Assembly (NCBI GenBank): GCA_030632405.1
Contig: DAOVUU010000191.1
Location: 1 to 5,665 of the forward strand
Length of the DNA stretch: 5,665 nucleotides
Origin: Desulfobulbaceae bacterium
GTDB lineage: Bacteria; Desulfobacterota; Desulfobulbia; Desulfobulbales; Desulfocapsaceae
Reading direction: 5' to 3'
The position numbers and the translations under genes were made by a program. Below, piece after piece: positions 1 through 4,468 of the stretch; position 1 is the first letter of the stretch; every line of letters begins with the position of its first letter. Below the pieces are notes generated by a model, which was not told the DNA's origin, did not search any database, and worked only from the letters and a program-made list of their open reading frames with translations.

Positions 1-221
1 ACCAAGGCCATGAGCAATCCTTTCGTGCTAAAAATATCAACAAGCCCTGCAATTCTTAATACGCCAGATTTAATAAGGTTTTTCATTCTGGAATTTATCG
101 TGGGATTTGAGATGTCAAGTTTTTCAACTAGCTTCTTGACCGGCATCCGTCCGTCTTCACTCAGAAGGCGGATGAGTTTTTTATCCAGATCATCAAGATT
201 CTTCGCCTTTATGGAGTTCAT
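1..221 (-). CDS. Lrp/AsnC-family transcriptional regulator, N-terminal part (runs off left edge)
   Basis: The 73 visible codons encode an Lrp/AsnC-type DNA-binding domain. It opens with LDDLDKKLIRLLSEDGR (residues 9-25), the usual first helix of the family. A helix-turn-helix follows, with its recognition helix around NPTINSRMKNLIKSG (residues 39-53), and then the strand VLRIAGLVDI that leads to the ligand-binding RAM domain. The RAM domain lies outside the window; family members are usually about 150 residues. The ATG at 221-219 is chosen because AGGA lies about six bases upstream and the family alignment begins a few residues later. Such proteins bind DNA as dimers or octamers and often respond to amino acids, but the effector cannot be read here. 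Its long upstream region is rich in hairpins (see 268-358), so leader-level control is possible. Family assignment is confident; the regulated pathway is unknown. Confidence 0.85.
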   Translation of the reverse strand, partial: MNSIKAKNLDDLDKKLIRLLSEDGRMPVKKLVEKLDISNPTINSRMKNLIKSGVLRIAGLVDIFSTKGLLMAL

Positions 222-584
222 TTCCTGTCCTTTCCTGCCCTCAAAACATTCGAGGCACTGTTGAGATATGCCGTTAGGCATCACTTTGGTGATGTCGAAT
301 AAAAATTTCTTCGACCGAAAACCACAGTCCTTGTCGACTCAGGCCTAACCTGACGGCACGCTAATCTGTAGTGGTCACCTTCTCACCGTTAATTATTTAT
401 GTAAAAATCATACTACATATTTTTTATATACTAAAGATTATCTCCGCATATATTTTAACTTTTTAAAGATAAACCCACATTTATACCACAAACGGCTGCG
501 TGTCAATCATAAATTTAAAATATCGGGAACCTGTCCCAAAACTTTCGCCACTAGCGGGGTTGTTGACCTATTTGATCCAATTAG
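222..584. other. Intergenic region upstream of the Lrp-type gene
   Basis: I see no convincing protein-coding gene here. The part nearest the regulator (268-358) is packed with inverted repeats and is listed separately. Positions about 385-500 are strongly AT-rich. They contain several TATAAT-like hexamers on the minus strand, for example TATGAT and GATAAT, but none has a good -35 partner, so no promoter is called. A promoter for the leftward gene most likely lies in this AT-rich stretch. Positions 515-584 contain a small GGGA/TCCC hairpin and lead into the GC-richer island. Confidence 0.6.
268..358 (-). promoter_or_regulatory. Candidate structured mRNA leader (overlapping hairpins and a long-range stem) before the Lrp-type gene
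   Basis: Four perfect hairpins sit within 86 bases: ATGCC-GTTA-GGCAT (268-281), CATCAC-TTTG-GTGATG (279-294), GTCGAA/TTCGAC with a 10-base loop (294-315), and TCAGG-CCTAA-CCTGA (339-353). The first three abut or overlap. The first and last can instead open and pair with each other: TGCC plus GTTAGGC (269-279) is complementary to GCCTAAC (343-349) plus GGCA (355-358), with one 5-base bulge. This gives mutually exclusive local and long-range folds, as expected of a switching leader. It ends about 47 bases before the leftward start codon. I do not recognise a known riboswitch class, and a DNA-level role such as a protein operator or cruciform remains possible. The minus strand is assigned only because of the downstream gene. 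Confidence 0.4.
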
Positions 585-1391
585 GCAGAAGAAACTGCTT
601 TCTGTGGCTCAAATGATAAAGACTCTCTGGCAACAAATTTGCAGGTGCTTTACGAGGAACTGCAGCCCGACGCAGCCGACAGCTGCTATGTGATGAGGCT
701 TGAGAAGGAGCAGAATTCGATCACGAGAACCAAAGAGGAATTTCCCGCGCGGAGCTACAACATTTCCGAAACGTGGGTGAGGGCGATGATGGCGGCAATA
801 TACTGCCGTTTCTTCAAGGTTCCAGGGACATTCGAGCCGCCGAATGAGACAATCGACGGGGACGTCGTGGAGGCGGTGTTGGATAGTCTAATCGGCAGGA
901 CTGAGAAATCGAAGAACAAATCCGATTCCTACCATCCTAAGTCGCGTGAGGATGGTCACCCGGCATCAATGTTGAAGCCCAGGTCTGTGGTTTCACTGGA
1001 GGAGATTGTGATGCTCTCGCACCGGAAATCGTCAAGGCGATAGTAGAGTTACGCAAGGATGAGCACATGACCCTGTGAACCCGGCCCTTTGGCAGCCAGG
1101 GACGCGGCGGACCGAAATGTAACGAGAGCGAGGATGTCACCACTGTGGCAATTCGATTCCGTCCCACCGGGAAGTTCCTGGGACTTCTCCGAGGTGCACG
1201 GCCTCAAGTTTCGGGGCAAAGGTAACCATGGCTACACATACACGGCCCGAGAGAACTATTTCCCAGAGGAGTACGACTTCCTCTCCGTCTTCCAAATAGT
1301 TACTATCTGTCCGGTGCCCATGATCCTAACACCGTACCTCATGGAGAAATTAATTGGCAATCTTAACTCTGTCCGTGAAAATGGTATTTGA
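585..1391 (+). pseudogene. Decayed coding remnant in a GC-rich island, identity uncertain
   Basis: Three protein-like stretches follow one another on the plus strand in different frames. Frame A is open from 585 to 1040 and includes SYNISETWVRAMMAAIYCRFF. Frame B is open from 950 to 1075 and ends in ALAPEIVKAIVELRKDEHM before TGA at 1076. Frame A is open again from about 1071 to 1388 and includes SSWDFSEVHGLKFRGKG and YFPEEYDFLSVF. No piece has an ATG with a ribosome binding site; the first long piece could begin only at a TTG (639) without one. The simplest reading is the C-terminal part of one protein broken by two compensating frameshifts. The island is visibly GC-richer than its AT-rich flanks, which suggests transfer. 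The spacing of W/F/E-rich motifs loosely recalls the C-terminal region of B12-binding radical SAM proteins, but that is a guess. I cannot identify the gene. Two short unrelated genes are an alternative. Confidence 0.4.
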
Positions 1392-1698
1392 GGTTCTTAC
1401 TGTTAAGTTTAAATTGATTTTGTCCAAAAAACTATCCTAAAAGGAGCATATTGGCACGTTTTAAAAATAAATTACGTCCAAAAAATCAGCTGCAAATGCA
1501 GCACTCTGAATTATTGATGGATCCAGAATCTGCGTAACAAAAATAAAATCAAATTACTGGAGTTTTGGAGCAATTACAGCAGGGGAATAAGATGGGGAAA
1601 TATACCGGGAATATGGTAACTCCTTGGTAACAAAAAAAGTTAAATCTTTAAACAACACCTTAATTGTAACCATCGGTCTGTTTCACCTTGAATAAGTA
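1392..1698. other. AT-rich intergenic region between the remnant and the operon end
   Basis: This is the gap between the GC-rich remnant and the 3' end of the leftward operon. It holds one possible 28-codon ORF (1451-1537), two copies of GTCCAAAAAA (around 1424 and 1475) and a doubled TGGTAAC (about 1614 and 1625). I see no RNA gene and no strong intrinsic terminator. The best candidate for the leftward operon is a weak AT-only stem followed by seven T on the minus strand (1653-1632). Confidence 0.6.
1451..1537 (+). CDS. Possible small ORF, 28 residues, unknown
   Basis: A TTG start lies four bases after AAGGAG (1441-1446), and the frame stays open for 28 codons to TAA. The peptide starts basic (ARFKNKLRPKNQLQMQ) and ends acidic (ELLMDPESA). 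There is no membrane segment or recognisable motif. The ribosome binding site is the only positive evidence, the spacing to TTG is short, and A-rich DNA produces AAGGAG by chance. A hairpin, GCTGCA-AA-TGCAGC, lies inside the frame. It may be the surviving start of a lost gene or nothing. Confidence 0.18.
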   Translation: MARFKNKLRPKNQLQMQHSELLMDPESA

Positions 1699-2103
1699 TC
1701 AAAAAAGGTCGTTGTCGAGAATCAAGGAGGAAAGGGAGATCATACCGATAAGTTCGCCTTTGTCCTCAACCGGTGCCCTGCGTATACCTGCCCGGTAAAG
1801 CAGGCGGGCCCCGTAGCGAATGTCCATATCTGCAGGCACAGTGATAATGGGTTTAGTCATGATCTCATATACATGAACTTCATTTGGGGAGCGGCCCGGT
1901 ATTATAACTCCTTTAATGAAATCCTGTACCACCAGTATGCCCCAGGCGTCATTTGCATGCCGTTTTTTGATAAGCAGTGCCGATGTTTTTTCAGAGCGCA
2001 TCATGGCGGAAGCCTCACTGGCTGTGGCCATGCCGTCAATGGATATAATCCTTTTATGCATGACATCTCTTGCCCGTATTATTGAGGTGCTGTAAGGTAC
2101 CAT
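1699..2103 (-). CDS. Tandem CBS-domain protein
   Basis: This 134-residue soluble protein is essentially one CBS pair (Bateman module). CBS1 spans about residues 11-66, starting at RARDVMHKRIISI. CBS2 spans about residues 78-131, with VYEIMTKPIITVPADM and the characteristic GIRRAPVEDKGELIGMISLSSLI (residues 106-128). There is no fused enzyme or channel domain, so it probably acts on a partner protein. CBS pairs commonly bind AMP, ADP, ATP or S-adenosylmethionine and convey energy state. It is the last gene of the leftward operon. Its AGGAG overlaps the TAG stop of the PII-like gene, leaving a 12-bp gap, so translation is probably coupled. Linkage to two DUF1538 membrane proteins and a PII-like protein suggests it senses nucleotides for that system. 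The family call is firm; ligand and target are inferred. Confidence 0.88.
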   Translation of the reverse strand: MVPYSTSIIRARDVMHKRIISIDGMATASEASAMMRSEKTSALLIKKRHANDAWGILVVQDFIKGVIIPGRSPNEVHVYEIMTKPIITVPADMDIRYGARLLYRAGIRRAPVEDKGELIGMISLSSLILDNDLF

Positions 2104-2115
2104 TTTTTTACTCTC

Positions 2116-2463
2116 CTAAAAGTAACTTTCACGAACTTCTTCTTTAAATTTTTCAATCTGGCTTTCCAGTCCCACGACATGTTCAACCGGGACCACAAAG
2201 GCAATACCCGTTCCCGGTTTATGAAACTCCCCGGTTTTCTGTATGGTTTCCAAAATTTTAGTAACGATATGCTCTTCAACAAGAAGCATAATGATATCTG
2301 TCTGTGCCTCAAGTGAGAGGCCAAAAAATGTTTTTGCTTCGTTGATGCCTGTCCCCCTGGCAGGGATAATTGTGGCACCCGTTGCACCTGCATTTTTTGC
2401 AGCATCGACAATATTGTCGGTGATATCGGCCTTTACCGAGGCTAAGATTAGTTTAAAGCGCAT
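2116..2463 (-). CDS. PII-like signalling protein (GlnB superfamily, divergent T-loop)
   Basis: This 115-residue protein has the PII length and fold pattern: first strand FKLILASV, helix ITDNIVDAAKNAGATGATII, strand TDIIMLLVEE (55-64), a second helix, then TGEFHKPGTGIAFVVPV (78-93), matching the PII C-terminal signature. PII trimers bind ATP/ADP and often 2-oxoglutarate, and control transporters and enzymes through the T-loop. Here the T-loop region (about 36-54, RGTGINEAKTFFGLSLEAQ) is short and has no tyrosine, so GlnB-style uridylylation at Tyr51 is not possible. By my hand alignment, GlnB Gln39 corresponds to Asn41 and the ATP-contacting Lys90 to Ile87. The ATG at 2463 has GGAG upstream and overlaps the end of the upstream DUF1538 gene by 11 bases, so the two are translationally coupled. 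Its likely partner is the DUF1538 pair. Whether it senses nitrogen, adenylates or something else is open. Confidence 0.87.
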   Translation of the reverse strand: MRFKLILASVKADITDNIVDAAKNAGATGATIIPARGTGINEAKTFFGLSLEAQTDIIMLLVEEHIVTKILETIQKTGEFHKPGTGIAFVVPVEHVVGLESQIEKFKEEVRESYF

Positions 2464-3244
2464 TACTTTTCTCCGTGGGTTTCTTTCGTTGTGTGGACCA
2501 TTGCATAAACTGGGCATAGCCCATGACAGTGATGATTGGAAAAAGGCTGGCAAAAGCAATAAGCCCAAAACCATCGAGGGCCGGATTTCGTCCCGGTACT
2601 GTTGCAGCAAGGCCGAGGCCAAGTGTTGCTACCAGCGGTACCGTCACTGTTGAGGTTGTCACCCCTCCGGAATCATAGGCCAGAGCAATGATGCTTTTGG
2701 GGGCAAATATGGTTTGTACCGTTACTATCATGTAGCCGATGAGGATGTATATGTGCAATGGCGTGCCGGTAATAATACGAAATACTCCAAGGCTTATACC
2801 AAAAGAGACTCCTACGGCAACGGTGATTCTCAGACCCCATTGACTGATTGTTCCGGCTGAGACCATGCTTGCCTTATAGGCGACCGCAATGAGAGATGGT
2901 TCGGCGATTGTGGTCGCAAATCCGATCATGGCTGCAAAAAGATATACCCAGCCGTAATCTTTCCAATCCAACTGTGTAACAGCTTTCTGGGTGGCATGGA
3001 TAAAGGCGGGATCGGAGAGCTGGGTTGCCATGATTTTACCCAGTGGAAAAAGAGCTTTTTCCAGTCCTGCCAGAAACAGTGCCAGCCCGATGACAACATA
3101 TATGCCACCGAGAACAAGGCGACGCGGGTGGGTAAAGGGCTTGCGAAGAACAAGGAGCTGGAAAACGATGATAAGAACAACAATCGGCAGCACATCTCTG
3201 CAGGTAGAAAGCAGTGTCATGCTGAGATCGTATATGAATTCCAC
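2453..3244 (-). CDS. DUF1538-family membrane protein B
   Basis: This 263-residue, very hydrophobic protein is a paralogue of its upstream neighbour. Predicted membrane segments lie near residues 16-34, 43-66, 99-122, 136-160, 164-182, 196-215 and 226-247. Family-typical motifs are FATTIAEPSLIAVA (108-121), YDSGGVTTSTVTVPLVA (190-206) and [18 protein letters not shown] (217-234). The tail is basic (QRKKPTEK). DUF1538 proteins often carry two such domains in about 500 residues; here each domain is its own gene. Biochemical function is not established as far as I know; a transporter or channel is the natural guess. The start is GTG at 3244, preceded by AGGGGG at about ten bases. The next in-frame ATG (codon 9) lacks a ribosome binding site and would cut the family N-terminus. 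The gap to the gene before is 17 bp and the PII-like gene overlaps its end. Confidence 0.82.
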   Translation of the reverse strand: MEFIYDLSMTLLSTCRDVLPIVVLIIVFQLLVLRKPFTHPRRLVLGGIYVVIGLALFLAGLEKALFPLGKIMATQLSDPAFIHATQKAVTQLDWKDYGWVYLFAAMIGFATTIAEPSLIAVAYKASMVSAGTISQWGLRITVAVGVSFGISLGVFRIITGTPLHIYILIGYMIVTVQTIFAPKSIIALAYDSGGVTTSTVTVPLVATLGLGLAATVPGRNPALDGFGLIAFASLFPIITVMGYAQFMQWSTQRKKPTEKSNAL

Positions 3245-3261
3245 AGAAACAGGACCCCCTT

Positions 3262-3996
3262 TTATCCGAAAATAATAAGCCCGTATCCCATTACAAATAT
3301 CATGGGGAGAAGAGAGGCAAAGGCGATAAGTCCAAAACCGTCAACAAGAGGGTTTCGTCCTCTGATGGTTGATGCCAGTCCAACTCCCAGAGCTGCTACC
3401 AGGGGCACAGTGATGGTGGAAGTAGTGACGCCACCCGCATCGTATGCGATGCCGATAATTTCTTTTGGAGCAATAAAGGTCATCAACATAACAACAACAT
3501 ATCCGCCTATGATCAGGTAATGAACGGGCCAGCCTAGAATGATGCGCATGACACCGATCAGGATGGCCAACCCTACGGAAAATGCGACAGACATGCGAAG
3601 ACCGAAAGCATATTGATTCAGGGCGCTCTGGCTTTGGTCAATAAGCCCCCCCTGACCGGCAATTTTTGCTGCCTCAGCAGCCACTGCTATAAGAGCAGGT
3701 TCAGCAACGGTAGTTGAAAAGCCAAGGGTAAAGGCAAATAAGAGGAGCCAGAAGAGGCTGCCCTTCCTGGCCAAGGCGTGAGCCATTGCCTCACCAATGG
3801 GAAACAGACCCATCTCCAATCCCTGGATAAAGAGAGTGAGCCCTGCCACAACCAGTAGGCCGCCGAAGAGAACTTCTGCCATTTGCGGCAGTGGCTGTCT
3901 CAGGACAAGAATCTGGAAAAAGGTGATAACAGCAATAATGGGCAGGAGATCGGTGAATGAACTTTTAAGCTTTTTCAGAATTATGGAAAGGACCAT
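3262..3996 (-). CDS. DUF1538-family membrane protein A
   Basis: This is the first gene of the leftward operon, encoding 244 residues with the same architecture as DUF1538 protein B. Membrane segments lie near residues 14-33, 42-67, 81-106, 131-154, 158-176, 188-208 and 219-242. Conserved motifs are [14 protein letters not shown] (93-106), [17 protein letters not shown] (185-201) and [20 protein letters not shown] (212-231). The AEP-LIAVA and GGVTTST motifs sit in or beside membrane segments and contain acidic and hydroxyl residues, as a conduction path would. The N-terminus is basic (LKKLK), while the loop after segment 1 (RQPLPQMAE) is nearly neutral, the reverse of protein B. The ATG at 3996 has GGGGA six bases upstream. 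Protein A and B probably form a heteromeric unit gated by the PII-like and CBS proteins. The family is well supported; substrate unknown. Confidence 0.84.
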   Translation of the reverse strand: MVLSIILKKLKSSFTDLLPIIAVITFFQILVLRQPLPQMAEVLFGGLLVVAGLTLFIQGLEMGLFPIGEAMAHALARKGSLFWLLLFAFTLGFSTTVAEPALIAVAAEAAKIAGQGGLIDQSQSALNQYAFGLRMSVAFSVGLAILIGVMRIILGWPVHYLIIGGYVVVMLMTFIAPKEIIGIAYDAGGVTTSTITVPLVAALGVGLASTIRGRNPLVDGFGLIAFASLLPMIFVMGYGLIIFG

Positions 3997-4042
3997 CGTT
4001 GTCCCCGGCTGCAGTGCGTTATTATGCTCCTAACTTCTGTCT

Positions 4043-4077
4043 ATTACTGTTTCGTTGTTCCTTAATTGTTCAGTAAT
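4043..4077. repeat. 7-bp inverted repeat in the leftward leader
   Basis: ATTACTG (4043-4049) and CAGTAAT (4071-4077) are perfect complements separated by 21 bases. The repeat lies between the proposed minus-strand promoter and the start of DUF1538 protein A. It could be an operator or a weak leader hairpin. A 7-bp repeat can occur by chance in AT-rich DNA. Confidence 0.3.
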
Positions 4078-4104
4078 TCGTCAAATTTTGCAACTCTTTC
4101 TTTG

Positions 4105-4132
4105 ATTTTAGAATTTCACATATTTTTGTCAG
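4105..4132 (-). promoter_or_regulatory. Sigma-70-like promoter for the DUF1538-PII-CBS operon
   Basis: Read leftward, CTGACA (4132-4127) and TAAAAT (4110-4105) each match the -35 and -10 consensus at five of six positions and are spaced by 16 bp. Transcription would begin near 4098, giving a leader of about 100 bases that includes the inverted repeat at 4043-4077. The region is AT-rich, so a chance match is possible. No sigma-54 pattern was found in this direction. Confidence 0.4.
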
Positions 4133-4157
4133 TAACTTTCAGGTTGAGATGTGTTTT

Positions 4158-4218
4158 AACGTATAGAAACATAATGGAACAATATGAGACGTATCTTGGG
4201 CTTATGTTTCATTACGTT
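4158..4218. repeat. 17-bp interrupted inverted repeat, candidate activator-binding site
   Basis: The left arm AACGTATAGAAACATAA (4158-4174) and right arm TTATGTTTCATTACGTT (4202-4218) are complementary at 15 of 17 positions, around a 27-base spacer. The two mismatches are adjacent. The centre is about 120 bp upstream of the sigma-54 promoter, the usual distance for the upstream activating sequence of an enhancer-binding protein. It does not resemble the NtrC site (TGCACY...GGTGCA). The regulator is unknown. Confidence 0.5.
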
Positions 4219-4308
4219 TTGAAGTGTTTCTTGTGTGGCTGTTCTGGTATCCGGTGAAATCACTGTGTAACCTGTGGTGTCTGCATGAAAACAATATTGA
4301 CGTGGTGT

Positions 4309-4324
4309 TGGCATGCAAGTTGCT
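4309..4324 (+). promoter_or_regulatory. Sigma-54 (RpoN) promoter
   Basis: TGGCATGCAAGTTGCT matches the sigma-54 consensus TGGCAYR-N4-TTGCW throughout, with GG and GC separated by the required 10 bases. Transcription should begin near 4335, about 135 bases before the ATG of the kinase-like/receiver gene. Sigma-54 promoters need an AAA+ enhancer-binding protein; the inverted repeat at 4158-4218 is the best candidate for its site. A TATAAT (4324-4329) overlaps the -12 element, but its nearest -35-like hexamer (TTGACG, 4297-4302) is 21 bp away, too far for a normal sigma-70 promoter. Confidence 0.8.
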
Positions 4325-4376
4325 ATAATTGAAGTAAAAGAGAGTTTAGTGCCCCAGAGGAGTATACGTAGTTTAA

Positions 4377-4399
4377 CGGAATAATTTTCCGCAGTTTTT
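4377..4399 (+). promoter_or_regulatory. Small hairpin plus T-run in the rightward leader
   Basis: CGGAA-TAATT-TTCCG (4377-4391) is a perfect 5-bp hairpin followed by CAGTTTTT. It lies about 45 bases into the predicted sigma-54 transcript. It could act as a weak attenuator, but the stem is short and half AT, so it may have no role. Confidence 0.22.
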
Positions 4400-4468
4400 C
4401 CAATAGCCCCTTGGAGGGTTTAAAAAGGGCAGAAAATTATTTTCAGGTTACCAAGAAAGGAGTGCAAA

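Larger units (their letters stand above)
3997..4468. other. Divergent regulatory region
   Basis: This 472-bp AT-rich region separates the leftward DUF1538/PII/CBS operon from the rightward kinase-like/receiver gene. It contains, left to right, a 7-bp inverted repeat (4043-4077), a sigma-70-like promoter on the minus strand (4105-4132), a 17-bp interrupted inverted repeat (4158-4218) and a sigma-54 promoter on the plus strand (4309-4324). A rightward leader of about 135 bases with a small hairpin follows. A 63-codon frame at 4066-4257 lacks a ribosome binding site and coding character. The density of regulatory signals suggests coordinated control of both transcription units. Confidence 0.6.

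Noticed and set aside
10..264. 84-codon plus-strand frame at the left edge
   Set aside because: It is antisense to the Lrp/AsnC-type gene, whose helix-turn-helix is clear, and its own translation is serine/phenylalanine-rich without a motif.
273..349. GTTAGGC and GCCTAAC as integron attC core sites
   Set aside because: Both heptamers fit the GTTRRRY and RYYYAAC core patterns, but in attC the RYYYAAC copy comes first. Here the order is reversed, and no integrase or cassette is visible.
937..1167. 76-codon minus-strand frame in the GC-rich island
   Set aside because: It has no ribosome binding site or recognisable motif and is antisense to the more protein-like plus-strand pieces.
1450..1467. 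Second sigma-54 promoter at TTGGCACG
   Set aside because: The -24 element is perfect, but the -12 position reads AAAAA instead of TTGCW, with no GC at the required spacing.
1632..1653. Intrinsic terminator for the leftward operon
   Set aside because: On the minus strand an imperfect stem in GTTTAAAGATTTAAC precedes seven T, but the stem is almost entirely AT with a tiny loop, too weak to call.
2464..2622. 53-codon N-terminal extension of the PII-like gene
   Set aside because: It would run through the coding region of DUF1538 protein B in another frame. PII proteins start at the strand just after the ATG at 2463, which has its own ribosome binding site.
2243..2653. Plus-strand frames across the operon (also 1873-2085, 2991-3275, 2996-3520 and 3797-4033)
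   Set aside because: All are complementary-strand shadows of well-supported membrane, PII or CBS genes.
4066..4257. 63-codon plus-strand frame in the divergent region
   Set aside because: It lacks a ribosome binding site, is cysteine/phenylalanine-rich as expected of AT-rich noncoding DNA, and overlaps the inverted repeat and the minus-strand promoter.
4297..4329. Sigma-70 promoter TTGACG...TATAAT overlapping the sigma-54 site
   Set aside because: The spacer is 21 bp, well outside the usual 16-18 bp, and the sigma-54 match explains the region better.
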